A stretch of DNA of 64,000 bases, from assembly GCA_041494245.1 (NCBI GenBank), contig JBGQAK010000011.1, positions 62,001 to 126,000 of the forward strand, read 5' to 3'. Under the pieces are notes generated by a model that was not told the DNA's origin, did no database searches, and saw nothing but the letters and a program-made list of their open reading frames with translations. Positions 7,103 through 15,390 of this stretch are shown here, piece by piece; position 1 is the first letter of the stretch, and the number at the start of each line of letters is the position of its first letter. This DNA is from RBG-13-68-16 sp041494245. Its GTDB lineage: Bacteria; Acidobacteriota; Thermoanaerobaculia; Thermoanaerobaculales; Thermoanaerobaculaceae. Made by a program: the position numbers and the translations under genes.

Positions 7103-9640
7103 ATGAAGCGCGCACGCTCCCCGGGGCTGGTCTCCGTGCTGACGTTCGGCGTGGTCGCCTTTTTGGTGGCCTGCCTGTCGATTCTGGACATGTTCCTGCC
7201 CCGGCCCAACGACGGCGTGATCCTGGACCCCGACCGCGCCGGGGTCGTCGTGCGCGCGCGGGCGGAGGGCTCCGGCGCGCGCGCGGCCGGGGTCCAGCCC
7301 GGAGACCGCATCGCGGGCGTGGGCCGCGAGGTCGTGCGCTCGTCCTCCGAGATCGAACAGGTGCTTCAGCGCCACAGCATTGGGGAGCGGGTGCCGTACC
7401 TTCTCGAGCGCGACGGCGGGCTCATCGAGGTGATGGTCCAGCTCGGGCCCCGTCAGCTCGGTACCGCGTCCTACGTGTACTACTGCTGCCTAGGCTTTCT
7501 CTTCTTCTTCATCGGCCTCTACGTCCTGCTCCAGAGACCGGAGGAGTCCCAGGGCTCCCCGAGCAACGTCTTCTTCACGCTGTGCACGCTGTTCATGCTG
7601 TTCCTAGTCTGCCGGCTTCGGCCAGCGTCGTACTCGTGGGTCGACGGGGTGGTGCTCACCACGGGGACGCTCTCCCTGCTGGTGCTGCCGGCTGCCTTCC
7701 TGCACTTCTTCCTCGTCTTCCCGCGAAGGCTCAAGCTCACGCTCGTCGGCCCGACCGAGACCTGGGAGGGTTCAGGCTGGCGGATGCTGCGCGCCGTCGA
7801 GAGGTTCGTCAACGAGTCGTCGAACTTCTTCAGGCTTCTCTACCTGCTGCCGCCGTCGTTCTACGTGATCACGCTCGTCCTCGGTTCGCTCTTCGACTTC
7901 CAGGTGAGGTTGATCTCGGGCGCCCCGATCTCCAGCTGGGTCCTGATGGGCGACTACCTCGTACTGGGACTCTTGGCGCTGCTGGGCTCCCTGCTGCGCG
8001 CCCAGGAGGGTCACGAGCGCGGGCAGATCGCGACGGTCTTTATCGGGACGGTCGTGGGCATCACACCGTTCCTCGTGCTCGGCGTGATGGTGCCCTCGCT
8101 CCTCGGCACCGACCGCTACATCTTCTGGGGCGTTGTGCCGCTGATCCTGGTCCCGCTCACCTTCGCGTACGCGATCGTGCGGTTCCAATTCTTCGACATC
8201 AAGGTCATCGTCCGCAAGTCGGTGCTCTACACGCTGGCGACGGCGGTGGTCGCCGGCATCTATGGGCTTGGCATCGCGGCCTCCACGCTGCTCTTCTCCG
8301 GGTCCTCCCCGTACTTCCCGCTGCTGCTCGCGCTCGCGATCCTGGCGATCTTCGACCCCCTGCGCCGACGCTTGCAGGGGCCGGTGGACCGCTTCTTCTT
8401 CCGCGAGGTGTACGACGCGCGCCGCGCCGTGGAGGAGGTGAGCGCGGCGGTGGTGCGCGAGTTCTCGATCGAGGGTCTGGAGGCGCTGCTGGCCACCCGG
8501 CTCTCCGAGATCATGCACCTCGAGTGGGCGGCGCTGTACTACCCCGAGGGCAAGCACCTCGTCTCCCGGACGGCGCCGGAGGGCGTTGCTCGGGAGCTCC
8601 CCGTCCGCCTGCTGCTCGTGGAGGAGCTCGCCAGGCAGGATGAGCCCGTACGGCCCGCGACTCTGGAGCCGGTCAAGGCGCTGCACCCCGAGTCGCGCCG
8701 GGTCCTCGAGCAGTTCGCCGATGCCGGGCTCCGTCTGCTGGTGCCGCTGCGCACCCGTGGTCAGCTGCACGCGATCCTGGCCCTAGGCCCCAAGCGCTCC
8801 GAGGAGGAGTTCGGCAGCGACGACCTCCAGCTCGTGCGCACCCTCGCCAACCAGGGGGCCGTGGCGCTCGAGAACGCGCGGCTGCTCCGCGAGCGCACGC
8901 ACCAGGTCGAGCTGGAGAAGGAGCTGGAGATCGCCCGCCGGGTCCAGTTCTCCCTGATCCCGCTGCACCTCCCGTCACCCCCCGGCTGGGAGGTGGCGGC
9001 CCGGTGCGTGCCCGCCCGCCAGGTGGGTGGCGACTTCTACGATGCCCTGCACGGCGGCGACGGATCGGTCGCCCTCGTGATCGGCGACGTGTCGGGGAAG
9101 TCGGTTGCAGGCGCCATGCTCATGGTAGCGGCGCGCGAGGTGCTGCACACGGCGGCGCTCGGGGGATCCACGCCGGAGCAGCTGCTCGAGGTGGCAAACC
9201 AGCGGCTGTACACCCCACAGCACCGCCTCTTCGTGGCGCTGACCTACCTGCTTCTTCGCCCGCAGGGGACGGGGCTCTACGCGCTCGCGGGACAGCCGAC
9301 CCCGCTGCTGCGGCGGTTCCGAGGGGACGTGGACGAGCTGCCGGGCCCGTTGCACCGGCTCCCCGTGGGCGCGCTCAAAGGGGTGCACTGGGACGTGCTG
9401 CCGCTTTCGCTCGACCCCGGTGACACGCTGCTGCTCTATTCGGATGGCGTCACCGATGCTCGCAACCCCCAGGGTGAGTCGTTCGGGGACGAGCGCCTGC
9501 AGGGTGTCTTTGCCCGGTCCGAAGGCGGCGCACGCGACGCCGTGGATCAGGTGCTGAATGCGCTCGAGACGTTCACGGCCGGCAGCGAGCCCTACGACGA
9601 CATCACGCTGGTGGCAGTGCGGTGGGTGGGGGAAAGATGA
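7103..9640 (+). CDS. Membrane PDZ-GAF-SpoIIE (PP2C) phosphatase
   Basis: 845 residues from ATG 7103; an upstream open frame is not supported because it runs over the tmk start. Domains: one membrane helix (about 9-30), a PDZ domain (about 45-115, AAGVQPGDRIAGVGREVV), about eight membrane helices (120-430), a linker helix, a GAF domain (about 450-590) and a SpoIIE phosphatase (about 625-840). All PP2C metal motifs are present: GGDFYD, GDVSGKS, YSDGVTDA and DDITLV. By family it should dephosphorylate a STAS anti-anti-sigma factor; the STAS protein at 11922 is the obvious candidate. Periplasmic PDZ and membrane segments suggest an envelope input. Confidence 0.85.
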   Translation: MKRARSPGLVSVLTFGVVAFLVACLSILDMFLPRPNDGVILDPDRAGVVVRARAEGSGARAAGVQPGDRIAGVGREVVRSSSEIEQVLQRHSIGERVPYLLERDGGLIEVMVQLGPRQLGTASYVYYCCLGFLFFFIGLYVLLQRPEESQGSPSNVFFTLCTLFMLFLVCRLRPASYSWVDGVVLTTGTLSLLVLPAAFLHFFLVFPRRLKLTLVGPTETWEGSGWRMLRAVERFVNESSNFFRLLYLLPPSFYVITLVLGSLFDFQVRLISGAPISSWVLMGDYLVLGLLALLGSLLRAQEGHERGQIATVFIGTVVGITPFLVLGVMVPSLLGTDRYIFWGVVPLILVPLTFAYAIVRFQFFDIKVIVRKSVLYTLATAVVAGIYGLGIAASTLLFSGSSPYFPLLLALAILAIFDPLRRRLQGPVDRFFFREVYDARRAVEEVSAAVVREFSIEGLEALLATRLSEIMHLEWAALYYPEGKHLVSRTAPEGVARELPVRLLLVEELARQDEPVRPATLEPVKALHPESRRVLEQFADAGLRLLVPLRTRGQLHAILALGPKRSEEEFGSDDLQLVRTLANQGAVALENARLLRERTHQVELEKELEIARRVQFSLIPLHLPSPPGWEVAARCVPARQVGGDFYDALHGGDGSVALVIGDVSGKSVAGAMLMVAAREVLHTAALGGSTPEQLLEVANQRLYTPQHRLFVALTYLLLRPQGTGLYALAGQPTPLLRRFRGDVDELPGPLHRLPVGALKGVHWDVLPLSLDPGDTLLLYSDGVTDARNPQGESFGDERLQGVFARSEGGARDAVDQVLNALETFTAGSEPYDDITLVAVRWVGER

Positions 9641-11178
9641 GCGCGAGCACCCGCGAGGGCTGGCGTCGCGCCAGGCTGGAGACGATCCTCGACCTCTCGC
9701 TGGCCCTGGCGGGCCCGCGCCGAGAAGCGGAGGTGGTCGAAGAGCTGGTGCAGAGGGCCGTCGGCCTGCTCGACGCGCGGGCGGGGATCGCGATCTCGCT
9801 CCTGCCGCCGCTTGAGCCGGCGACGGTTGTCGGGGTGGGGTGGCCGGTGGAGCCGGGCAGCGCGGCGCGGCTGGTGGCCGCGCCCGCCCTGCGCGCCGTG
9901 CGCGACGGCACCGTCGCGCGCACCCCCGGCGAGCTGCTCGGGCTCCCGTTCACCGAGGTGCTCGTGGCGCCCTGCCTCTGGCGGCAGGAGCTGATGGGCG
10001 TGGTGGCGGTGGCCGACAAGGAGGCGCGCGAGGGGCAGGCGCACTTCGACGACGAGGACATCACCTTCCTGCGGTCCGTCGCCCTCCTGGCGGCACCGGC
10101 GATCGGCTCAGCGCGGATGCTGGAGGAGGTGCAGCGCCAGCGGATCCTGCTCGAGGAGGAGAACCGCGCGCTGCGCATGGGTGCGGGAGACGAGGCGGGC
10201 CTCGTCGGCCAGGCGCCGGCGTTCCGCCGCGTGCTGGAGCTGGCTCGCCGGGTCGCGCCGAGCGACGTGACGGTGCTCCTGCGCGGCGAGTCCGGCACCG
10301 GCAAGGAAAGGCTGGCTCGCCTCCTGCACATGCTCTCGCCCCGTAGCAGCGGGCCGTTCGTGCCTCTGAACTGCGCCGCGGTCCCCGAGACGCTCCTCGA
10401 GGCCGAGCTGTTCGGCATCGAGCGCGGCGTGGCGACGGGCGTGGCGGCACGCCCGGGCCGGTTCGAGCTGGCCAACGGCGGCACGCTGTTCCTGGACGAG
10501 ATCGGGGACCTCACGCCGGTGCTGCAGGCCAAGATCCTGCGCGTGGTCCAGGAGCGCGAGGTCGAGCGGGTGGGAGGGCGGCAGCGCGTGCGGGTGGACG
10601 TCCGGCTCGTCACCGCCACCAACCGTGACCTCGAGGGGATGCTGGCGCGAGGGGAGTTCAGGACGGACCTCTACTACCGGTTGCGTGTGGTGGAGCTGAC
10701 GATCCCGCCGCTGCGCCAGCGCCACGAGGATATCCCGCTGCTCGCCCAGCACTTCGTCCGGCTGCACGGCCGGCGAGCGGGGAAGGAACGGCTGACGCTT
10801 TCGAGGGCGGCGCTGGAGTTGCTCCTCCAGCACGATTTCCCCGGCAACGTGCGCGAGCTGGAGAACCTCCTCGAGGCGGCCTCCGCGCTGGCCCCCGGCC
10901 AACGGGTCGAGGCCGAGGACGTGCGGCTGGCGATGGGGGTCGGACGGGTGGAGGCCGACCTTTCCTCCGGCACCCTGGAGGACGTGCAGCGCATGCACGT
11001 CCTGCGCACGCTGGAGAGGTGCGAGGGCAACCGTGCGGCCGCCGCCCGTGCCCTCGGCATCAACCGCACGACCCTCTACCGGATGCTGATGAGGTGGAAT
11101 GCAACAACAGTTGCGAAACGCGACACAATGGCGGAAAGCAAGCCTGGGAAAGGCCAAAAACGGAGGGCGCGGCGTTGA
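9637..11178 (+). CDS. GAF-AAA+-Fis regulator of the sigma54 activator family, GAFTGA degenerate
   Basis: 513 residues. ATG 9637 overlaps the upstream stop (ATGA). Domains: N-terminal GAF (about 10-160), AAA+ domain (about 188-420) with Walker A GESGTGKE (217-224) and Walker B LFLDEIGD, arginine-finger region FRTDLYYRLRV, and a C-terminal Fis-type helix-turn-helix (NRAAAARALGINRTTLYRML). The sigma54-contacting GAFTGA loop reads GVATGV (264-269), so the key phenylalanine is lost. Either this protein acts without sigma54, as TyrR-type regulators do, or the loop has diverged. It sits inside a phosphatase/kinase/STAS cassette. Confidence 0.85.
   Translation: MSASTREGWRRARLETILDLSLALAGPRREAEVVEELVQRAVGLLDARAGIAISLLPPLEPATVVGVGWPVEPGSAARLVAAPALRAVRDGTVARTPGELLGLPFTEVLVAPCLWRQELMGVVAVADKEAREGQAHFDDEDITFLRSVALLAAPAIGSARMLEEVQRQRILLEEENRALRMGAGDEAGLVGQAPAFRRVLELARRVAPSDVTVLLRGESGTGKERLARLLHMLSPRSSGPFVPLNCAAVPETLLEAELFGIERGVATGVAARPGRFELANGGTLFLDEIGDLTPVLQAKILRVVQEREVERVGGRQRVRVDVRLVTATNRDLEGMLARGEFRTDLYYRLRVVELTIPPLRQRHEDIPLLAQHFVRLHGRRAGKERLTLSRAALELLLQHDFPGNVRELENLLEAASALAPGQRVEAEDVRLAMGVGRVEADLSSGTLEDVQRMHVLRTLERCEGNRAAAARALGINRTTLYRMLMRWNATTVAKRDTMAESKPGKGQKRRARR
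11100..11115. promoter_or_regulatory. Imperfect TTGC-type inverted repeat
   Basis: TGCAAC-AACA-GTTGCG lies within the 3' end of the regulator gene. It shares its half-site (GTTGC) with the palindrome 75 bp downstream, so it may be a second binding site for the same protein. Confidence 0.3.
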
Positions 11179-11189
11179 GGACGCCTCCT

Positions 11190-11206
11190 TGTTGCATTGT
11201 GCAACA
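11190..11206. promoter_or_regulatory. 17-bp palindrome, possible regulator binding site
   Basis: TGTTGCATTGTGCAACA is a perfect palindrome with a 3-bp centre. It lies just after the regulator stop and about 70 bp upstream of a -24/-12-like element, the geometry of an upstream activator site. That the Fis-type domain of the neighbouring regulator binds it is inference. Confidence 0.45.
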
Positions 11207-11271
11207 TTCCGTTCCCGGGGCTGGTCCGGCGGTTTTCGAGAATGTTCTTTGTTTTGAGTTAGATGCGCAGG

Positions 11272-11288
11272 TTGGCCCGGGTTTTGCG
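11272..11288 (+). promoter_or_regulatory. Putative sigma54-like -24/-12 promoter
   Basis: TTGGCCCGGGTTTTGCG has GG (11274-11275) and GC (11286-11287) separated by exactly 10 bp, matching the sigma54 -24/-12 pattern. It would start transcription near 11299 with a leader of about 200 nt before the RsbW-like gene. The 320-bp gap 11179-11499 shows no other convincing gene. A match of this kind can occur by chance. Confidence 0.4.
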
Positions 11289-11499
11289 TGGAGTGACGGT
11301 CATGGTGCCGTTCCCTTCCGCAAACATTCTGGCGAGCCGGCTCCTCGGGCCACTCAACCGACCCTGGGCGTTCGTTGGTGGCGGCCTCGCCGGCGGTGGT
11401 GTCCTCTGGACCGACACCCTCGGTCCGGGCGTGCGGCTTGCGTGGCGCCTTCTCAGCCTCCTTCTCTCCCTGTGACGTTCCGCACGAAGGGGAACCGTT

Positions 11500-11925
11500 A
11501 TGGCTAAGCCCGTCCGGGTTCGCCTCGTTCTCCCCCGTGTAGCCCGCGCTGAGCTGCTCGCCAGCCGGGCCGTGGAGGAGGCCGGGCAGCGCATCGCGTT
11601 CCCGCGTGATACCCTGGCGGAGGTCAAGCTGGCGGTGGTGGAGGCGTGTCTGAACGCTCTCGAGTACGGCGCCGGTGACGTCGAAATCGAGGTCGTCGCC
11701 CACCCCGATGACGCACGGGCCTGGATAGAGGTTGCGGTGGTGGACCACGGTCCCGGCTTCGACCCCTCCGGGGTGGCGCGACCGGTGCTGGAGGACAAGC
11801 TCCGGTCCACGCGCAAGCGGGGGTGGGGGCTGGAGCTGATTCGGCGCCTCATGGACGAGGTGGAGATAACCTCCGAGCCTGGCCTCACTAAGATACGCAT
11901 GATCCGGCGCCGAGGAGGGAAGTGA
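11500..11925 (+). CDS. RsbW-like anti-sigma factor / serine kinase (HATPase)
   Basis: 141 residues, a compact GHKL ATPase. N box EACLNALEYG (about 49-58), G1 box VVDHGPGFDPSG, and G2-type box KRGWGLELIRRLMDEVEI. In partner-switching systems such kinases hold a sigma factor or other target and phosphorylate the STAS antagonist. Its stop overlaps the STAS start by 4 bp, as expected for stoichiometric partners. No sigma factor gene is adjacent, so the controlled target is unknown. Confidence 0.88.
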   Translation: MAKPVRVRLVLPRVARAELLASRAVEEAGQRIAFPRDTLAEVKLAVVEACLNALEYGAGDVEIEVVAHPDDARAWIEVAVVDHGPGFDPSGVARPVLEDKLRSTRKRGWGLELIRRLMDEVEITSEPGLTKIRMIRRRGGK

Positions 11926-12284
11926 CGGTGGAGACCTTCGAGCTCAAGGTGGCTGAGCAGCAGGGCACGCTTGCGGTCATGGAGGTGGCCGGGTACATCA
12001 ACAACGAAGGGGGCGAGGCCATCGCCAGGGAGGCGCGCAAGCTCCTCGACGCCGGCCGCCGCACCCTGCTGCTCGACCTCAAGGCGACCCGCATCATCAA
12101 CTCCATCGGGATATCCCTGCTGCTCGAGGTGCTGGAGCGCACCATCGAGGTGCAGGGCGCGCTCGCCTTCTGCTGCCTCACGCCGAGCATCGCCAAGACG
12201 TTCCAGATCATGGGGCTGTCGCAGTACACGCGGATCTTCCCCGACCGCACCAGCGCCCTGGCCGAGCTCTCCTCCAAGCAATGA
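11922..12284 (+). CDS. STAS-domain anti-anti-sigma factor (RsbV-like)
   Basis: 120 residues, GTG start overlapping the kinase stop; GTG 11928 is an alternative. The STAS fold is clear, with the phosphorylation-site loop INSIGIS in place of the usual D-S-S/A-G. The serine there is the likely target of the RsbW-like kinase and of the SpoIIE phosphatases on both sides. The unphosphorylated form would bind the kinase and release its target. It overlaps the next phosphatase start by 4 bp. Confidence 0.88.
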   Translation: MTVETFELKVAEQQGTLAVMEVAGYINNEGGEAIAREARKLLDAGRRTLLLDLKATRIINSIGISLLLEVLERTIEVQGALAFCCLTPSIAKTFQIMGLSQYTRIFPDRTSALAELSSKQ

Positions 12285-13819
12285 CCGATGTTCTGAGCAT
12301 CCTCGAGCTGGCCGTGCGGCCGCAGCGGGAAGGTGGGGTCCCCCTTCCCGCTGCCGTGCTGGAAGGGCTGGTGCGCGGGAGCGGCGCGGAGGGCGGAGCG
12401 CTGGGGCGCGGCAGCGAGGTTCTGGCGCGCTCCGGTGCGGAGCTCCAAGCGGTGCGGCGCCTCGACCTCCCCGCCGGGAGGGAGCTGTTCTGGCTGGAGC
12501 TCGCGGGCGGCATCGATCCGTCGGAGTCGCTCCAGATGGCGGCCGGCGTTGTCCTCGGCTCTTGGACCATCCGCGGGGAGCTGAAGCAGGCGCGCTTCGC
12601 CGAGCGGCGGCGCCTGTGGGAAGTGGAGTCGCTGCGAGCCATCGCCGAGGCTCTCGGAGGCACGCTCGAGCCGGCGCGCATCGCAGAGGAGCTCCTGATG
12701 CACGCCGCGGCGCTGCTCGACGCGCGGCGCGGCGAGGTCTGGCTCGCGGCCGGCGGCACCCAGCAGCCGGGCGCCCGCCTCTCGGGCGCCGAACAGACGG
12801 ACGCGTGCCCGACCGGCGAGTGCCTGATGGCGGCTCGGGTTGGGGGGGCGGTGCTGACGCCAGAGGAGGCCGCCGACGTGCCTGAGCACGGGCTCCTGGA
12901 AGCTGGGAGGCTGGCCGTGCCGGTGACCGGCCGCCGCGGCAGGCTGGCCGTCCTGGCCCTCGCGGAACGCGAGGTGCGGGGAGGCACGGCCCCGTTCGGA
13001 GCCACCGATGCCGAGACCCTGGCGCTTTTCGCCTCCCAGGCGGCGGTGGCGCTGGAGAACGCGATGCTGCACCGCGAGGCGCTTGAACAGGAGCGCCTCG
13101 AGCGCGAGCTGGAGCTCGCTGCCACCATCCAGCGGCAGCTCCTTCCCACCAGTATCCCGACGCCCCCGGGCTTCGACATCGCGGCCAAGAGTGAGGCCTC
13201 GCGGCGCGTGGGGGGCGATGTGTACGACTTCATCGACACCCCACGCGGTCTGTTCTTCATGCTCGGCGACGTCGCTGGCAAGGGCGTGCCTGCCGCACTG
13301 ATGGCGGCCTCCCTCCAGGCCGCCGTGCGGGTGCTCGCCCAGAGCTCTCCTCCGCTCTCGGAGCTGGCGCGCCAGCTCCACGCCCACATTCTCGCGTCCA
13401 CGCCGGACAGCAAGTTCGCGACCGTGTTCATGGGCTACCTGCGGAGCGACGGCGAGATCGAGTGGGTCTCCGCGGGGCACAACCCGGTCGTGGTGGTGAG
13501 CGCGGACGGCGGGTGCGACTACCTGCGCGCGGTCGGACCGCCTCTCGGGCTGCTCCCGGACGTGCACTACCCCGCGAGCCGGGTGACGCTGGCGCCGGGT
13601 TCGGTGCTGCTCGCCTACACGGACGGGTTGTCCGAGGCGCCCGCCCCGGGCGAGGACGGGCCCGACTTCGGGGTGGACGGGATCGCCGCGCTCGCCGTGC
13701 AGCTCCGCACGCACCCGATGCAGCAGCTGGTGGCCGACCTGTTCTCGGCCGTGAATGTGCACACCGGCGGCGCCCCGCCCCACGACGACCGCACCGTGCT
13801 GGCCGTGCGCCGGAGCTGA
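12281..13819 (+). CDS. Soluble GAF-SpoIIE (RsbU-like) phosphatase
   Basis: 512 residues. It has a divergent N-terminal region (1-100), a GAF domain (about 115-265) with two cysteine-containing stretches (ACPTGECLMAA), a linking coiled coil (about 262-290) and a SpoIIE phosphatase (about 295-512). Metal motifs are GGDVYDF, GDVAGKG, YTDGLSEA and DDRTVLAV. It has no membrane segment, unlike the phosphatase at 7103, so the cassette has one membrane and one cytoplasmic phosphatase that may act on the same STAS protein. It is last in the run and is followed by a terminator. Confidence 0.88.
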   Translation: MTDVLSILELAVRPQREGGVPLPAAVLEGLVRGSGAEGGALGRGSEVLARSGAELQAVRRLDLPAGRELFWLELAGGIDPSESLQMAAGVVLGSWTIRGELKQARFAERRRLWEVESLRAIAEALGGTLEPARIAEELLMHAAALLDARRGEVWLAAGGTQQPGARLSGAEQTDACPTGECLMAARVGGAVLTPEEAADVPEHGLLEAGRLAVPVTGRRGRLAVLALAEREVRGGTAPFGATDAETLALFASQAAVALENAMLHREALEQERLERELELAATIQRQLLPTSIPTPPGFDIAAKSEASRRVGGDVYDFIDTPRGLFFMLGDVAGKGVPAALMAASLQAAVRVLAQSSPPLSELARQLHAHILASTPDSKFATVFMGYLRSDGEIEWVSAGHNPVVVVSADGGCDYLRAVGPPLGLLPDVHYPASRVTLAPGSVLLAYTDGLSEAPAPGEDGPDFGVDGIAALAVQLRTHPMQQLVADLFSAVNVHTGGAPPHDDRTVLAVRRS

Positions 13820-13892
13820 GCGTGAGCCTGGTCACAGCGTCCGCCCCGCCGCGGCGGTAGCCTCACGAGGTAAGCATCCTCTCCTTCCTCAG

Positions 13893-13920
13893 GCGCCCCA
13901 TCGGCGGGGCGCTTCCTTTT
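13893..13920 (+). terminator. Rho-independent terminator of the partner-switching cassette
   Basis: A GCGCCCC / GGGGCGC stem with a 6-nt loop is followed by TTCCTTTT. It lies about 75 bp after the SpoIIE phosphatase stop. Confidence 0.75.
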
Positions 13921-14015
13921 GGCGGGCCTTGCCACCGGTCCGCCCGCCGCCAATAATCGAGATTGAGCTGCAGTTGCATCCATCTGCGCGGGCGCTCGTG
14001 AAGGATCGAACAATG

Positions 14016-14044
14016 TTGACGGCGGGGGTTCCTCCCAATAGAGT
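14016..14044 (+). promoter_or_regulatory. Putative sigma70-type promoter of fadL-like gene
   Basis: TTGACG (14016-14021), a 17-bp spacer and TAGAGT (14039-14044) lie 48 bp upstream of the porin start. Confidence 0.5.
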
Positions 14045-14091
14045 GTCGTCAGCAACCCGCTGCAATGGGGAAGGAAGGGAAGGAGAGACGT

Positions 14092-15381
14092 ATGAGAAAG
14101 GCGAGGATGTTCGGGCTCTCGGTCCTGGCGGCGTGTCTGCTGCTGGTGCCGGCCACGAGCCAGGGTGCGGGCTTTGCGCTGTTCGAGCACGGGGCTCGTG
14201 CGGTGGCCATGGGAGGTGCGTTCGCAGCGACAGCCGATGACCCCACCGCGCTCTACTTCAACCCGGCCGGGATCGCGTTCCAGAAGGGGAGCAGCATGGC
14301 CGGCGGCGTGATCTTCATCACCGAGTCGAGCACGTTCAACGGGCAGAACCCGTTCCCGGGGAGCGGCTATTCGGTGGACATGAAGAACCAGATCTTCTAC
14401 CCGGTCCACGCCTATTACACCAGCGGGATCACCGAGAACCTGCGCTGGGGCATCGGCGTGTTCAACCCCTTCGGCCTCGGCACGTGGTGGCCGAACGACT
14501 ACGCCGGCAAGTTCATCTCCAAGCGCGTGGACCTCAAGGTTTTCGACCTCAACCCCAACCTCTCGTACAAGCTCTCCGATGACTTCGCGGTTGCCGTCGG
14601 GTTGGACTACTTCTACTCCAACCTGCACCTGACCCGCTCGATCGGCGCGATCAACCCGTACACGCAACAGGTGGCGGAGGTCGGACAGGTCCACCTCTTC
14701 ACGCCTTTCACGGGCGGCCTGGGATGGAACGCAGCGCTGCTCGGGAAGCTCGGGGGAGGGTTCTCGGTCGGTGCAAGCTACCGGTCGCACGTGAAGATCG
14801 ACTACTCGGGCAACGCGTCATTCACGCAGTTCACGACCGGGCACGCGGACTTCGACGCCATTGTGGCGTCCCAGATACCGTTCGGCAAGCAGCCCACGGG
14901 CAAGACCAGCATCGATTACCCGTCCGAGGCTCGCCTGGGGCTCGCCTGGCACGGCAGCAAGGTCGGCATCGAAGGTGATGTGGTGAGGCAGGGGTGGAGC
15001 AGCTTCAAGGACCTTCCGATCACACTGCCCGACTACCCCCTGCTCTCCTCGGTGCGCTACGAGGGGTACCAGGATTCCTACACGTACCGCCTGGGCTTCG
15101 AGTACAAGAGCTCGCCCGAGTGGGCGTTCCAGCTCGGCCTCCTGTTCGACAAGACGCCGGTGCCGGTGGAGTCGGTTGCCCCGCTGCTCCCGGACGCTGA
15201 TCGCAAGGGTATTTCCATCGGGACGACGTTCGCACTTTCGCCCAAGACCGACCTGCAGATCGGCTACCTATACCTGAGGTTCTCTGACAGGTCCACGGAA
15301 GGGATTAACCCCGACGGCTACGAAGGAACCTACAAAACCACGGCGAACCTGCTCGGCTTTACGTTGGTACACAGGTTTTAG
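14092..15381 (+). CDS. FadL/TodX-family outer-membrane transport protein
   Basis: 429 residues. ATG 14092 has a strong AAGGAG site; an in-frame ATG at 14065 precedes that site and is not used. A signal peptide (about 1-25, cleaved at SQGA-G) is followed by the FadL N-terminal signature GFALFEHGARAVAMGGAFAA and DDPTALYFNPAG. Alternating amphipathic strands follow, ending in an aromatic C-terminus (LVHRF) typical of outer-membrane barrels. The family moves long-chain fatty acids or other hydrophobic compounds across the outer membrane. The GDSL hydrolase 9 bp downstream suggests joint use of lipidic substrates. Confidence 0.92.
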   Translation: MRKARMFGLSVLAACLLLVPATSQGAGFALFEHGARAVAMGGAFAATADDPTALYFNPAGIAFQKGSSMAGGVIFITESSTFNGQNPFPGSGYSVDMKNQIFYPVHAYYTSGITENLRWGIGVFNPFGLGTWWPNDYAGKFISKRVDLKVFDLNPNLSYKLSDDFAVAVGLDYFYSNLHLTRSIGAINPYTQQVAEVGQVHLFTPFTGGLGWNAALLGKLGGGFSVGASYRSHVKIDYSGNASFTQFTTGHADFDAIVASQIPFGKQPTGKTSIDYPSEARLGLAWHGSKVGIEGDVVRQGWSSFKDLPITLPDYPLLSSVRYEGYQDSYTYRLGFEYKSSPEWAFQLGLLFDKTPVPVESVAPLLPDADRKGISIGTTFALSPKTDLQIGYLYLRFSDRSTEGINPDGYEGTYKTTANLLGFTLVHRF

Positions 15382-15390
15382 GAGGGAACG

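Noticed and set aside
11263..11475. 70-residue frame between the AAA+ regulator and the RsbW-like gene
   Set aside because: No good ribosome site and it overlaps the -24/-12-like element; the sequence is low complexity.
10108..11748. Open frame of 546 residues on the minus strand
   Set aside because: It is antisense to the AAA+ regulator and has no recognisable domain; composition is that of a shadow frame.
11888..13783. Open frame of 631 residues on the minus strand
   Set aside because: It is antisense to the STAS and SpoIIE phosphatase genes, whose catalytic motifs are intact.
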